Source of the DNA: Burkholderiales bacterium
GTDB taxonomy: Bacteria; Pseudomonadota; Gammaproteobacteria; Burkholderiales; Burkholderiaceae_C
Length of the DNA stretch: 64,000 bases
Direction: 5' to 3'
Assembly (NCBI GenBank): GCA_016191525.1
Contig: JACPOK010000011.1
Coordinates: 1 to 64,000 of the forward strand
The notes below the pieces were generated by a model, which saw only the letters and a program-made list of their open reading frames with translations, was not told where the DNA came from and ran no database searches. Both the position numbers and the translations under genes were made by a program. Shown here piece by piece: positions 1 to 8,455 of the stretch (positions are counted from its first letter, which is position 1; each line of letters opens with the position of its first letter).

Positions 1-138
1 GGCCTTGGCTTCGCCGCCAAACTTGGCCGACAGCACCGTGGTGATGGCCGCCGTCAGCGTGGTCTTGCCATGGTCCACGTGGCCAATCGTGCCCACGTTG
101 ACGTGCGGCTTGGTGCGCTCGAATTTTCCTTTTGCCAT
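1..138 (-). CDS. tuf: Elongation factor Tu, N-terminal part (gene runs off the window)
   Basis: Only the first 46 codons are present; the rest lies beyond the left edge. The reading starts [20 protein letters not shown] and contains the G1/P-loop GHVDHGKT at residues 19-26, diagnostic for EF-Tu, the GTPase that carries aminoacyl-tRNA to the ribosome. It is the last visible gene of a leftward unit after tRNA-Tyr, tRNA-Gly and tRNA-Thr, the classic proteobacterial tRNA-tufB arrangement. Whether this is tufA or tufB in the genome cannot be told from one copy. Confidence 0.97.
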   Translation of the reverse strand, partial: MAKGKFERTKPHVNVGTIGHVDHGKTTLTAAITTVLSAKFGGEAKA

Positions 139-181
139 TTTTCGACTCCGAAAAAGTAACTATCTCAATCAACAAAACCCG

Positions 182-256
<75 letters not shown>

Positions 257-288
257 ATTTATTCCTTTCGCCGTACTGATGCGACCTG

Positions 289-362
289 TGGAGCGGGAGA
301 CGGGAATCGAACCCGCGTCATTAGCTTGGAAGGCTAGGGTTCTACCATTGAACTACTCCCGC
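289..362 (-). tRNA. tRNA-Gly (anticodon TCC)
   Basis: Minus-strand cloverleaf: acceptor GCGGGAG pairs with CTCCCGC, anticodon loop CTTCCAA gives TCC, and the T-loop is GTTCGAT. CCA is encoded at 289-291. Middle tRNA of the Tyr-Gly-Thr-tuf unit. Confidence 0.97.
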
Positions 363-450
363 ATCGGGTGAACTTCAAAGACCCTTGCAGGCTTCCCAAA
401 AGCCCCACAAATCACTTCAACACTTTTCGCCAAAACCCTAAAAAAAGGCC

Positions 451-536
451 TGGTGGAGGAGGCTGGATTCGAACCAGCGTAGGCGTAAGCCAACAGATTT
501 ACAGTCTGCCCCCTTTAGCCACTCGGGCACCCCTCC
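451..536 (-). tRNA. tRNA-Tyr (anticodon GTA)
   Basis: An 86-nt minus-strand tRNA with the long variable arm expected of bacterial tRNA-Tyr. Acceptor GGAGGGG pairs with CTCCTCC (one G-U), anticodon loop CTGTAAA gives GTA, and CCA is encoded at 451-453. First gene of the tRNA-tuf transcript. Confidence 0.97.
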
Positions 537-548
537 GGCGAACCTCGA

Positions 549-578
549 AATATAGCATGGTTTTGGACCCTTCGTCAC
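549..578 (-). promoter_or_regulatory. Candidate sigma-70 promoter of the tRNA-tuf unit
   Basis: On the minus strand a -35-like GTGACG (573-578) is followed after 18 bp by TATATT (549-554), preceded by TGC as in an extended -10. The start site would fall just before the 5' end of tRNA-Tyr. The position fits; the hexamers are only a moderate match. Confidence 0.6.
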
Positions 579-612
579 CTATGGGCATGCCCTGCACCCG
601 CAGAATCGGCGC

Positions 613-1767
613 ATGAATGTTGCTTCACACCCGGCCATGCGGACGATCAACCTGGCCTTGCAGGGCGGCGGCTCCCACGGTGCCTTCACCTGGGGCGTGC
701 TGGACGCCCTTCTCGCGGATGAGCGGATCGCGCTCGAGGGCCTGAGCGGCACCAGCGCGGGCGCCGTGAACGCGGTCGCGCTGGCCAGCGGCTACGCCAG
801 GGCCCTGGCGGCGGGTGACGACCCGCGCCAGAAAGCCCGCGAAAGCCTGTCCCGGGTGTGGGAGGCCATCATGTCCTGGGACAACCTGGGCGCCGTCCAG
901 CGCCAAGTGTCGGCCATGCTGTGGGGCGGCCTGCCGCCAGAGTTTGCGCCCACCAACATGACGGCCAAGGCCTGGTTCGGGCTGTGGTCGCCCTACCAGG
1001 CCAACCCGCTGGACATCAACCCGTTGCGCGACCTGCTGGAGCGGGAAATCGATTTCGACGCCATCGCCCATTGCCCGCAACTCAAGGTCTTCGTGTCGGC
1101 AACGCACGTCAATACCGGCAAGGCGGTCATCTTCGGCGGGCGCGACCTGACCGTGAAGGCGGTGATGGCTTCCGCCTGCCTGCCGATGGCGTTCCAGGCG
1201 GTGGAGATCGACGGCCAGCACTACTGGGACGGGGGCTATTCGGTGAACCCGGCGCTCAGCCCGTTGATTGACGCCTGCACCAGCCGTGACCTGGTCCTGG
1301 TGCAGATCAATCCGCTGCAGCGGCTGGACCGGCCCAGGACCAACGCCGAGATCATGGACCGGCTGAACGAGCTCACCTTCAACGCCAGCCTGCTGACCCA
1401 GATGCGGTCCATCGACTTCATCAACCGGCTGCTCGAAGATGGATCGCTCCAGGGCGGGCGCTGCAAGCAGCTGCTGATGCACCGCATCGATGGCGGCGCG
1501 GCGATGCAGGCCTATCCCGCATCGACCAAAAGCTCGGCGGACCCCGCGCTCATCCGCAAGCTGTTCGAGCTCGGCCGTGAGTCGGCCGCGGCATGGATGA
1601 GCCATCACCACACGGCGCTGGGTGTGCACGGCACCGTGGACATCCGCCGGGATTACCTGGACGACACGCGGCTGCCGGCGCTGCCCGCCCGTGGCGGCCA
1701 GCCCGTCAAGCCCGCCTTCCGGCCCTGGCTGGCGCGCCTTTTCAGGCGCTCGGGCAAACCCGCCTGA
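613..1767 (+). CDS. Patatin-like phospholipase family protein
   Basis: A 384-residue serine lipid acyl hydrolase of the patatin/RssA type. The oxyanion-hole loop GGGSHG lies at residues 18-23, the nucleophile elbow GTSAG at 46-50 (Ser48), and the dyad Asp at about 206 in WDGGYSVNP. No signal peptide or membrane segment is visible, so a cytoplasmic or peripheral location is inferred. There is no strong ribosome-binding site, and Met9 (ATG at 637) is an alternative start. The gene runs towards ung and the two stops are separated by one base, with no hairpin terminator between them. Substrate is unknown. Confidence 0.9.
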   Translation: MNVASHPAMRTINLALQGGGSHGAFTWGVLDALLADERIALEGLSGTSAGAVNAVALASGYARALAAGDDPRQKARESLSRVWEAIMSWDNLGAVQRQVSAMLWGGLPPEFAPTNMTAKAWFGLWSPYQANPLDINPLRDLLEREIDFDAIAHCPQLKVFVSATHVNTGKAVIFGGRDLTVKAVMASACLPMAFQAVEIDGQHYWDGGYSVNPALSPLIDACTSRDLVLVQINPLQRLDRPRTNAEIMDRLNELTFNASLLTQMRSIDFINRLLEDGSLQGGRCKQLLMHRIDGGAAMQAYPASTKSSADPALIRKLFELGRESAAAWMSHHHTALGVHGTVDIRRDYLDDTRLPALPARGGQPVKPAFRPWLARLFRRSGKPA

Positions 1768-1768
1768 T

Positions 1769-2488
1769 TTAAAACACGCCGGGGTAGCCGCGCGCCGCCA
1801 GCCAGTCACGCGCCTGCGCGAAATGGCCACAGCCCGTGAAAGGCACGGGCGGCCGGTTGGCCGACAGCGGCGAAGGATGGTTGGCCTGCAGTACCAGCAC
1901 CTCGCGCCCATGGCGCGCGGCGGTCTGCGCGATCAGCCCGGCCTTGCCCTGCGCATGCGCGCCCCACAGCATGTAGACGCAAGGCGAGGCGGTGGCGGCA
2001 ACGCGTTCGATCAGCGCATCGGTCAGTGCTTCCCAGCCCTTTTTGGCATGGCTGGCGGGCTGGCCGTCTTCCACCGTGAGGCTGGTGTTGAGCAGCAGCA
2101 CACCGCGCCGGGCCCATTCCACCAGGGAGCCGCTGGCGGGCAGCGGCTCATCGGGTGCGCAGCGCAATTCCTTGAAGATGTTGCGCAGCGAAGGCGGAAG
2201 CTTCACCCCGTGTGCCACCGAGAAGGCCAGCCCCTCGGCCTGGCCCGGCCCGTGATAAGGGTCCTGCCCGAGGATGACGGCCCGCACGCTGTGCAGCGGC
2301 GTCAACTCCAGAGCGCGCAACGGCTGCGGCGGATAAACCAGTGCGCCGGCCGCCAGCCGCTCCCGCAGGAATGAGGCGAGCCCAACGCCTGTGGGCCCGC
2401 GCAGGAAAGCGTCCACCACCGGCTGCCAGTCCGGCGCCACCGGCCAGCTTTCCGGTGCCCAGCCCTGCAGGCGCTCGGCAGGAAACAT
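1769..2488 (-). CDS. ung: Uracil-DNA glycosylase, family 1
   Basis: A 239-residue enzyme that removes uracil from DNA to start base-excision repair. The water-activating motif GQDPYHG is at residues 74-80 (Asp76), LLLNTSLTV at 131-139, and the DNA-intercalation loop HPSPLSA at 204-210 (His204). These three motifs identify the Ung family unambiguously. The start ATG overlaps the trpC stop by one base (TGATG), so it is probably translationally coupled to trpC and is the last gene of the trp transcript. The link with tryptophan synthesis looks positional rather than functional. Confidence 0.97.
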   Translation of the reverse strand: MFPAERLQGWAPESWPVAPDWQPVVDAFLRGPTGVGLASFLRERLAAGALVYPPQPLRALELTPLHSVRAVILGQDPYHGPGQAEGLAFSVAHGVKLPPSLRNIFKELRCAPDEPLPASGSLVEWARRGVLLLNTSLTVEDGQPASHAKKGWEALTDALIERVAATASPCVYMLWGAHAQGKAGLIAQTAARHGREVLVLQANHPSPLSANRPPVPFTGCGHFAQARDWLAARGYPGVF

Positions 2489-3291
2489 CAGCCGCCAAAC
2501 AGCGCAGCCAGGGCGGAGCCCGGGTCGTCGGCGCGCATGAAGGCCTCGCCGACCAGGAAGGCGTGAATGCCGGCATCGCGCATCTTCTTCACGTCGGCCT
2601 TCGTGGCGATGCCCGATTCCGTCACCAGCAGGCGGTCGGCCGGCACGTCTTTCATCATGGCCAGCGTGGTGTCCAGCGAAACCTCGAAGGTGCGCAGGTT
2701 GCGGTTGTTGATGCCCACCAGCGGAGTCTTCAGCCGCAGCGCGCGCTGCAGCTCGGCCGCATCGTGCACCTCGACCAGCACCGCCATGTCCAGGCTGCGC
2801 GCCACGGCTTCGAGCTCGGCCATCCCGGCGTCGTCCAGGCAGGCCGCGATCAGCAGGATGCAGTCGGCGCCCATGGCGCGCGACTCATACACCTGGTAGG
2901 CGTCGACCATGAAATCCTTGCGCAGCACCGGCAGGTCGCACGAGGCGCGCGCCTGCTTCAGGAAGTCGGGCTCGCCCTGGAAGAACTGCCTGTCGGTCAG
3001 CACCGACAGGCAGGCCGCGCTGGTCACGCCGTCACCTTCCGCGTAGCTCTGCGCGATGTCGGCGGGAATGAAGTCGGCGCGCAGCACGCCCTTGCTGGGG
3101 CTGGCCTTCTTGACCTCGGCGATCACCGCGGCCTGGCCGCCGGCGATCTTCGCGCGCAGCGCGCCCTCGAAGTCGCGCGTGAGCACGCGGCTTTCCGCGT
3201 CCGCCCGCACCGCGGCCAGCGGCCGCTTCCTTTGGGCCGCCGCGATTTCCTCGCGCTTGACCGCAATGATCTGGTTCAGGATGTCCGACAT
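2488..3291 (-). CDS. trpC: Indole-3-glycerol phosphate synthase
   Basis: A 267-residue single-function TrpC: it closes the indole ring, converting CdRP to indole-3-glycerol phosphate in tryptophan synthesis. The phosphate and substrate loop [11 protein letters not shown] lies at residues 58-68, LRKDFMVD marks the next strand, and a C-terminal LVTESGI motif is present. The start was placed at the ATG giving MSDILNQI, four bases after the trpD stop; an open frame extends upstream, but only inside trpD. No TrpF domain is fused. Confidence 0.97.
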   Translation of the reverse strand: MSDILNQIIAVKREEIAAAQRKRPLAAVRADAESRVLTRDFEGALRAKIAGGQAAVIAEVKKASPSKGVLRADFIPADIAQSYAEGDGVTSAACLSVLTDRQFFQGEPDFLKQARASCDLPVLRKDFMVDAYQVYESRAMGADCILLIAACLDDAGMAELEAVARSLDMAVLVEVHDAAELQRALRLKTPLVGINNRNLRTFEVSLDTTLAMMKDVPADRLLVTESGIATKADVKKMRDAGIHAFLVGEAFMRADDPGSALAALFGG

Positions 3292-3295
3292 GGCT

Positions 3296-4327
3296 TCAGG
3301 CCGCCAGGGTTTTCGACAGCGCGACCAGCTGATCCAGCTTCTGCCGCGCGGCACCCGACTCCACGGCCGCGCGGGCCTTCGCGATGCCCTGCTTGATGTC
3401 CGGCACCACGTTCGCGGCATACAGCGCTACGCCGGCGTTGAACACCACCGTGTCCAGCGCTGCGCCGGCCTTGTTGTCCAGCACGCCCTTGAGCATGGCC
3501 ATGGACTGCTCGGGCGTGTCCACCTTCAGCGCGCGGTTGCTGGCCATGGGCAGGTCGAAATCCTCGGGATGGATTTCGTACTCGCGGATTTCGCCGTGGC
3601 GCAGCTCGCCCACCATGGTGGTGGCGCCCAGGCTCACTTCGTCCATGCCGTCGCGGCCGTAGACCACCAGCGCGTGCTCGGCCTCCAGCCGCTGCAGCGC
3701 GCGGATCTGGATGCCGACCAGGTCAGGGTGGAACACGCCCATCAGGATGTTGGGCGCGCTGGCGGGGTTGGTCAGCGGGCCCAGGATGTTGAAGATGGTG
3801 CGCACGCCGAGCTCCTTGCGGATGGGCGCCACGTTCTTCATGGCCGGATGGTGGTTGGGCGCGAACATGAAGCCGATGCCCACCTGGGCGATGCACTTGG
3901 CGATCGCGTCGGGCGGCAGGTTGATGTTCACGCCCAGCGCTTCCAGCACGTCGGCGCTGCCGCTCTTGCTGGAGACGCTGCGCCCGCCGTGCTTGCTGAC
4001 CTTGGCGCCCGCGGCGGCGGCCACGAACATCGAGCAGGTGGAAATGTTGAAGGTGTGCGAGCCGTCGCCGCCGGTGCCCACGATGTCCACCAGGTGCGTC
4101 TTGTCGGCCACGTTCACCTTGGTGGAGAACTCGCGCATCACCTGCGCGGCGGCGGTGATTTCGCCGATGGTTTCCTTCTTCACGCGCAGGCCGGTGATCA
4201 GCGCGGACATCATCACGGGCGAAAGCTCCCCGCTCATGATCTGGCGCACGATGTGCAGCATCTCGTCGTGGAAGATCTCGCGGTGCTCGATCGTGCGCTG
4301 CAGCGCTTCCTGGGGGGTGATGGGCAT
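3296..4327 (-). CDS. trpD: Anthranilate phosphoribosyltransferase
   Basis: A 343-residue enzyme transferring the phosphoribosyl group of PRPP to anthranilate. The PRPP-binding loop [14 protein letters not shown] lies at residues 84-97, followed by the anthranilate-site motif [15 protein letters not shown]. Length is standard and no TrpG domain is fused. It lies 10 bp after the LysE-type gene and 4 bp before trpC, so the intervening ltaE and exporter genes are probably on the same message as trpE-trpG and trpD-trpC. Confidence 0.97.
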   Translation of the reverse strand: MPITPQEALQRTIEHREIFHDEMLHIVRQIMSGELSPVMMSALITGLRVKKETIGEITAAAQVMREFSTKVNVADKTHLVDIVGTGGDGSHTFNISTCSMFVAAAAGAKVSKHGGRSVSSKSGSADVLEALGVNINLPPDAIAKCIAQVGIGFMFAPNHHPAMKNVAPIRKELGVRTIFNILGPLTNPASAPNILMGVFHPDLVGIQIRALQRLEAEHALVVYGRDGMDEVSLGATTMVGELRHGEIREYEIHPEDFDLPMASNRALKVDTPEQSMAMLKGVLDNKAGAALDTVVFNAGVALYAANVVPDIKQGIAKARAAVESGAARQKLDQLVALSKTLAA

Positions 4328-4337
4328 GAAGGTCTCC

Positions 4338-5060
4338 TTAACGGGCAGGATTGTCGGACAGGGCCAGCTTCAGGCCGAAACCAAGGAACATGAGGCCGGC
4401 GGCGCGCTCCAGCCAGAGAAATGGCGCCCCCACGTTCGGCGCTTCGTACCTCTCTGCCCCCCGAGGGGGCTCGGCCGCCTTGGGAGCGGCCCGGCGGCGG
4501 CCGGCCTCGCTGAATCGCGAGCCCAGCCAGGCCGCGGCCAGGCCCCAGCCGATGTTGACCCACAGGCCGTTGAAGTTGAACAGCAGCCCCAGCAGCAGGA
4601 AGGCCAGCGGCTTGTTCTGGATGGCGGGAGCGATGAACTGGGGCACGAAAGCCAGGAAGAACAGCGCCACCTTGGGGTTGAGCGCGTTGGTCCAGAACCC
4701 CTGGAAAAAGATGGCTTTTAGCCCTGCAGAGCGCGCCAGCTGTGCTCGGCCAGCTCCTAAATCAATAGCAGACGGCTTTTTCGACAGCAGCATGCGGATG
4801 CCCACGTACACCAGGTAGGCGGCGCCCGCCCACTTCAGCAGCGCGAACGCGGTGGCCGATGCGGCGAGCAGCGCGCTTACGCCCACGGCGGCCGCGAAGA
4901 TGTGGACGAAGCAGCCGGCCGTGATGCCAAACGCTGCGACCACGCCGGCACGGGCACCCGAACGCAAGCCATGCGTGACTATGTAGAGCACGTCCGGCCC
5001 GGGCGTGAGGTTCAGCAGCAGGCCGGCGGCGATGAACAGGAGCAGCTGGTCTATCGGCAT
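4338..5060 (-). CDS. LysE/RhtB-family amino-acid exporter carrying two repeat-derived loops
   Basis: A 240-residue inner-membrane exporter. The N-terminus has the family hallmark [14 protein letters not shown], there are about six hydrophobic segments, and [15 protein letters not shown] marks the conserved core. Two segments look foreign: residues about 98-117 come from repeat A (4711-4769) and about 188-213 from repeat B (4424-4497). Both fall in hydrophilic loops and keep the frame. The gene follows ltaE by 10 bp and precedes trpD by 10 bp. Substrate is unknown; threonine or another neutral amino acid is plausible from the neighbouring threonine aldolase. The insertions could impair function. 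Confidence 0.9.
   Translation of the reverse strand: MPIDQLLLFIAAGLLLNLTPGPDVLYIVTHGLRSGARAGVVAAFGITAGCFVHIFAAAVGVSALLAASATAFALLKWAGAAYLVYVGIRMLLSKKPSAIDLGAGRAQLARSAGLKAIFFQGFWTNALNPKVALFFLAFVPQFIAPAIQNKPLAFLLLGLLFNFNGLWVNIGWGLAAAWLGSRFSEAGRRRAAPKAAEPPRGAERYEAPNVGAPFLWLERAAGLMFLGFGLKLALSDNPAR
4424..4497. repeat. Interspersed repeat family B, copy 1 (inside the LysE-type gene)
   Basis: GC-rich element starting GCGCCCCCACG and containing CTGCCCCCCGAGGGGGC, with a downstream CTTGGGAGCGGCCCGGC part. It shares this layout with 6118-6183 and 13799-13862. Here it is read in frame as part of the hydrophilic loop before the last membrane segment of the exporter. Confidence 0.8.
4711..4769 (-). repeat. 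Interspersed repeat family A, copy 1 (inside the LysE-type gene)
   Basis: On the minus strand this starts GCTATTGAT and contains AGCACAGCTGGCGCGCTCT, 19 bases identical to the copy in rlmL. It encodes A-I-x6-A-Q-L-A-R in the exporter reading frame, the same frame as used by the copies in thiL and rlmL. Confidence 0.85.
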
Positions 5061-5070
5061 GGCGCGCCCT

Positions 5071-6114
5071 TCAGGCCTTGAAGAATCCGCCGATGGCGGC
5101 GATGGCGCGGTCCACTCCGGCTTCCTGCACGTCCAGGTGCGTGGCGAAACGCAGGCGGTACAGGCCGGTCGCCAGCACGCCTTGCGAGGCCAGGTGCTTG
5201 AGCAGCGCCTTGGATTGCTCGCGCGCCGCGCCGGTCAGGTCCACGAACATGATGTTAGTCTGCGGCGTTTCCACCTGCAGGCCGTCAATGCCGCGCAGCC
5301 CGTCGGCCAGCTTTTTTGCCAGCGCATGGTCCTGCGACAGCCGCTCGACGTGGTGGTCCAGCGCATAGGAAGCCGCGGCTGCGAGCATGCCCGCCTGGCG
5401 CATGGCGCCGCCCGCCATCTTGCGCACCCGGCGCGCACGCGCGATGTACTCGCGCGAGCCGCACAGGGCCGACCCGACCGGTGCGCCCAGCCCCTTGCTG
5501 AAGCAGACCGAGACACTGTCGAAGCAGGCGGCGATGCGGCGGGCCTCTTCCATGGCGCTGGTGCCGCGCAGCGCGGCCTGCGCCACCGATGCGTTGAAAA
5601 GCCGCGCGCCGTCGAGGTGCCTGGACAGGCCCTTGTCCTTCGCGAGCGCCGTGGCCTGCTCCACGTATTCGAACGGCAACAGCTTGCCGCCCAGCGTGTT
5701 TTCCAGCGCCAGCAGGCGGGTGCGCGCGAAGTGCGGATCGTCCGGCTTGATGGCGGCCTCGATGTCGGCGAGGGCCAGCGTGCCGTCGCCCTGGTGGTTC
5801 AGCGGCTGCGGCTGCACGCTGCCGAACACCGCGGCGCCCCCGCCCTCCCATCGGTAGCAGTGCGCCATCTGGCCCACGATGTATTCGTCACCGCGCTGGC
5901 AGTGCGAGAGGATGCCGCACAGGTTGCTCTGGGTGCCCGTCGGCACGAACAGGGCCGCCTCGAAACCCAGCAGCCCCGCGATCTTTTCCTGCAGCGCGTT
6001 GACACTGGGGTCGTCGCCGAACACGTCGTCGCCCAGCGGTGCGGCCGCCATGGCCGCGCGCATGCCGGCGGTGGGCTGCGTGACGGTGTCGCTGCGAAGG
6101 TCAACCAAAGTCAT
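5071..6114 (-). CDS. ltaE: Low-specificity L-threonine aldolase
   Basis: A 347-residue PLP enzyme of fold type I that cleaves L-threonine or L-allo-threonine to glycine and acetaldehyde. The N-terminal DLRSDTVTQPT is characteristic; His85 (AHCYRWE) stacks on the cofactor, HLDGAR lies at 166-171, and the PLP lysine is Lys207 in FSKGLGAPVGS. It sits between trpG and the exporter, 10 bp from the latter and 82 bp from trpG; that 82-bp gap is filled by repeat B. Its place in a trp operon is unusual. Confidence 0.95.
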   Translation of the reverse strand: MTLVDLRSDTVTQPTAGMRAAMAAAPLGDDVFGDDPSVNALQEKIAGLLGFEAALFVPTGTQSNLCGILSHCQRGDEYIVGQMAHCYRWEGGGAAVFGSVQPQPLNHQGDGTLALADIEAAIKPDDPHFARTRLLALENTLGGKLLPFEYVEQATALAKDKGLSRHLDGARLFNASVAQAALRGTSAMEEARRIAACFDSVSVCFSKGLGAPVGSALCGSREYIARARRVRKMAGGAMRQAGMLAAAASYALDHHVERLSQDHALAKKLADGLRGIDGLQVETPQTNIMFVDLTGAAREQSKALLKHLASQGVLATGLYRLRFATHLDVQEAGVDRAIAAIGGFFKA

Positions 6115-6117
6115 GAA

Positions 6118-6183
6118 GCCCCCACGTTTGCCGCCAAGGCGGCTGCACTGCCCCCCGAGGGGGCGCTAGCTTGCTTGAAGCGG
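6118..6183. repeat. Interspersed repeat family B, copy 2 (trpG-ltaE gap)
   Basis: The element GCCCCCACG...CTGCCCCCCGAGGGGGCGC...CTTGAAGCGG fills almost all of the 82-bp space between trpG and ltaE. It matches copy 1 in the LysE gene and copy 3 after apaG. The CCCCC/GGGGG core can form a hairpin inside the polycistronic message. Confidence 0.8.
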
Positions 6184-6196
6184 TTCTGCGCTGCGC

Positions 6197-6769
6197 TCAT
6201 CGCCGCTCCTCCAGGAAGTTCTTCAGCATGGCATGGCCGTGTTCGGTGAGGATGGATTCCGGATGGAACTGCACGCCTTCGACGGCCAGCTCGCTGTGGC
6301 GCACGCCCATGATCTCGCCGTCGTCCGTCCATGCGGTGGTGACCAGCTCTTTGGGGCAGGACTCTTTCTCGATCCCCAGCGAGTGGTAGCGATTGACGGT
6401 GAACTGCTCGGGCAGCCCGGCAAAGACGCCCTGGCGCGTTGTGGTGATCACGCTGGTCTTGCCGTGCATCAGCTGCCGTGCGCGGATGATCTTGCCGCCG
6501 AAGGCCGCGCCTATGCTCTGGTGGCCCAGGCACACGCCCAGCACGGGCAGTTTGCCCGCGAAGTGGCGGATGGCTTCGACCGAGATGCCGGCTTCGGCCG
6601 GCGAGCAGGGGCCGGGCGAAACCACCAGCCGGTCGGGCTTGCGCGCCGCGATACCCGCCACCGTGATCTCGTCGTTGCGGAACACTTCCACCTGCGCGCC
6701 CAGCTCGCCGAAGTACTGCACCAGGTTGTAGGTGAAGCTGTCGTAGTTGTCGATCATGAGGAGTTTCAT
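6197..6769 (-). CDS. trpG: Anthranilate synthase component II (glutamine amidotransferase)
   Basis: A 190-residue class I glutamine amidotransferase that supplies ammonia to TrpE. The nucleophile is Cys80 in GVCLGHQ, the triad is completed by His169 and Glu171 in HPES, and the oxyanion strand is VVSPGPCSP. In many bacteria this subunit also serves aminodeoxychorismate synthase (PabA); no separate pabA is in the window. It follows trpE after 3 bp, so the two subunits are co-translated. Confidence 0.97.
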   Translation of the reverse strand: MKLLMIDNYDSFTYNLVQYFGELGAQVEVFRNDEITVAGIAARKPDRLVVSPGPCSPAEAGISVEAIRHFAGKLPVLGVCLGHQSIGAAFGGKIIRARQLMHGKTSVITTTRQGVFAGLPEQFTVNRYHSLGIEKESCPKELVTTAWTDDGEIMGVRHSELAVEGVQFHPESILTEHGHAMLKNFLEERR

Positions 6770-6772
6770 GGC

Positions 6773-8272
6773 TTACTCCAGGCCTTCTTCAACCAGTTCG
6801 CAGGCGCGCAGCAGGGCGCGCGCCTTGGCTTCCGTCTCTTTCCATTCCAGCTCGGGCACCGAGTCGGCAACGATTCCCGCGGCCGCCTGCACGTACAGCA
6901 CCTGGTCCTTGATGATGCCGGTACGGATGGCGATGGCCACATCCATGTCGCCCGCGTAGCTGAGGTAGCCGCAGGCGCCGCCGTAGATGCCGCGCTTGGT
7001 CGGCTCCAGCTGGTCGATCAGCTCCATGGCGTGCACCTTGGGCGCGCCGGTCAGCGTGCCGGCGGGGAAGGTGGCGCGCAGCACGTCGATGCTGGTCATG
7101 CCGTCGTTGAGGATGCCCTCCACGTTGCTCACGATGTGCATCACGTGGCTGTAGCGCTCCACCGCGAACTGCTCCGTCACCTTGACTGTGCCGGTCTTGG
7201 CAATGCGGCCGATGTCGTTGCGGGCCAGGTCGATCAGCATCACGTGCTCGGCGCGCTCCTTGGGGTCGTTCACCAGTTCATGCTCCACCGCCTTGTCGAT
7301 CTCCGGCGTGGCGCCGCGCGCGCGGGTGCCGGCCAGCGGGCGGATGGTGATTTTCTGGCCTTCGGGAGTCTGCTCCTGGCGCACCAGGATTTCGGGCGAG
7401 GCGCCCACCACATGGAAATCGCCCAGGTGGTAGTAATACATGTAGGGGCTGGGGTTGAGCGAGCGCAGCGCGCGGTACAGCGACAGCGGCGACTCGGTGT
7501 AGCGCTTCTTGATGCGCTGGCCCACCTGCACCTGCATGAAGTCGCCGGCGGCGATCAGCTCCTTGGACTTTTCCACAGCGGCGATGTAGTCGGCCTTGGC
7601 GAAGTCGCGCTCCGCTGGAAAGGTCTGCGACTGCCTGACCACCGGCGCGCTCACCGAGTACTTCAGCTGCTCGCGCAGTTCGCGCAGCCGCTTCTTGGCG
7701 TTGCTGTAGGCCTCGGGCTGCACCGGGTCGGCGTAGACGATGAGGTACAGCTTGCCCGAGAGGTTGTCGATGACGGCCAGTTCCTCGCATTGCAGCAGCA
7801 GGATGTCGGGGCAGCCCAGCGTGTCGGGCGGGCAGCTCTTTTCCAGCTTCTTCTCGATGTGGCGCACCGTGTCGTAGCCGAAGTAGCCGGCCAGGCCGCC
7901 GCAAAAGCGCGGCAGCCCCGGGCGCAGCGCCACCTTGAAGCGCTTCTGGTAGGCCGCCACGAAGTCCAGCGGGTTGCCGTGGGCGGACTCCACCACCTTG
8001 CCGTCGGTCACGATTTCGGTCACGGCGTCGGCGCCGAAGCCGCGCGCCTGCAGCAGCGTGCGCGCCGGCAGGCCGATGAAGCTGTAGCGGCCGAAGCGCT
8101 CGCCGCCCACCACGGACTCCAGCAGGAAGCTGAACTTGCCGCCGTCCCGGGAATGGGCCAGCTTCAGGTACAGCGACAACGGGGTTTCGAGGTCCGCGAA
8201 TGCTTCCGCCATCAGCGGAATGCGGTTGTAGCCCTGCAGCGCAAGGCTTTTGAATTCGAGTTCGGTAATCAA
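6773..8272 (-). CDS. trpE: Anthranilate synthase component I
   Basis: A 499-residue chorismate-using enzyme, first step of tryptophan synthesis, working with TrpG. The N-terminal part carries the region LESVVGGERFGRYSF expected for tryptophan feedback binding, and the C-terminal chorismate domain has RPLAGTRARG, MLIDLARND and the GAPKVHAMELI motif. The start is TTG at 8272 (reading MITELEF), supported by GGAGG seven bases upstream; no in-frame ATG fits. A candidate leader ORF and several hairpins occupy the 176 bases upstream, so attenuation-like control is likely. Confidence 0.97.
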   Translation of the reverse strand: MITELEFKSLALQGYNRIPLMAEAFADLETPLSLYLKLAHSRDGGKFSFLLESVVGGERFGRYSFIGLPARTLLQARGFGADAVTEIVTDGKVVESAHGNPLDFVAAYQKRFKVALRPGLPRFCGGLAGYFGYDTVRHIEKKLEKSCPPDTLGCPDILLLQCEELAVIDNLSGKLYLIVYADPVQPEAYSNAKKRLRELREQLKYSVSAPVVRQSQTFPAERDFAKADYIAAVEKSKELIAAGDFMQVQVGQRIKKRYTESPLSLYRALRSLNPSPYMYYYHLGDFHVVGASPEILVRQEQTPEGQKITIRPLAGTRARGATPEIDKAVEHELVNDPKERAEHVMLIDLARNDIGRIAKTGTVKVTEQFAVERYSHVMHIVSNVEGILNDGMTSIDVLRATFPAGTLTGAPKVHAMELIDQLEPTKRGIYGGACGYLSYAGDMDVAIAIRTGIIKDQVLYVQAAAGIVADSVPELEWKETEAKARALLRACELVEEGLE

Positions 8273-8292
8273 GGGGGAGCCTCCACAAGCCC

Positions 8293-8362
8293 GGCAGCAC
8301 TCGCTGCCATGTTCATCCAGGGTGCCTCAAGGTGAGGCGCGGGGGCACGGGCTGCCCCGTGC
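8293..8362 (-). promoter_or_regulatory. Hairpin cluster in the trpE leader
   Basis: Three compact inverted repeats lie between the leader ORF and trpE: GCACGGG/CCCGTGC (8345-8362), a stem of about 8 bp around GCCTCA/TGAGGC (8322-8340), and GGCAGC/GCTGCC (8293-8308). None is followed by a run of U on the trpE message, so this is not an ordinary intrinsic attenuator; ribosome-site masking or Rho control are alternatives. Confidence 0.5.
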
Positions 8363-8364
8363 AA

Positions 8365-8448
8365 TCAGCAACGCACGAACAGTGGCTTGCGCCAGGGCCA
8401 GGCTCCCCGGCCGGCGAGGCCCGTGGTGGAGGTGCGGTGAATGAACAT
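8365..8448 (-). CDS. trpL: Candidate trp leader peptide
   Basis: A 27-codon ORF (MFIHRTSTTGLAGRGAWPWR, then KPLFVRC) ends 92 bases before trpE. It contains two tryptophans separated by one residue (Trp17 and Trp19) and is followed at once by hairpins, as expected of a leader peptide that senses charged tRNA-Trp. No Shine-Dalgarno is visible. A TACACT hexamer ends seven bases before the ATG, so transcription may begin at or next to the start codon, giving a leaderless ORF. Supported by position and Trp codons only. Confidence 0.5.
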   Translation of the reverse strand: MFIHRTSTTGLAGRGAWPWRKPLFVRC

Positions 8449-8455
8449 GGGCCAA

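Noticed and set aside
625-1911. Long minus-strand open frame opposite the patatin gene
   Set aside because: It is Arg/Gly/Pro-rich shadow sequence common in high-GC DNA; the patatin gene with full catalytic motifs explains the region. The same applies to long frames opposite trpE (6233-8335), katE (9881-11359), rpoN (35020-37263), argS (40045-41784) and glcB (50819-53113).
8293-8362. trpE leader hairpins as intrinsic terminators
   Set aside because: No U-tract follows any stem on the trpE message, so they were listed only as regulatory structure.
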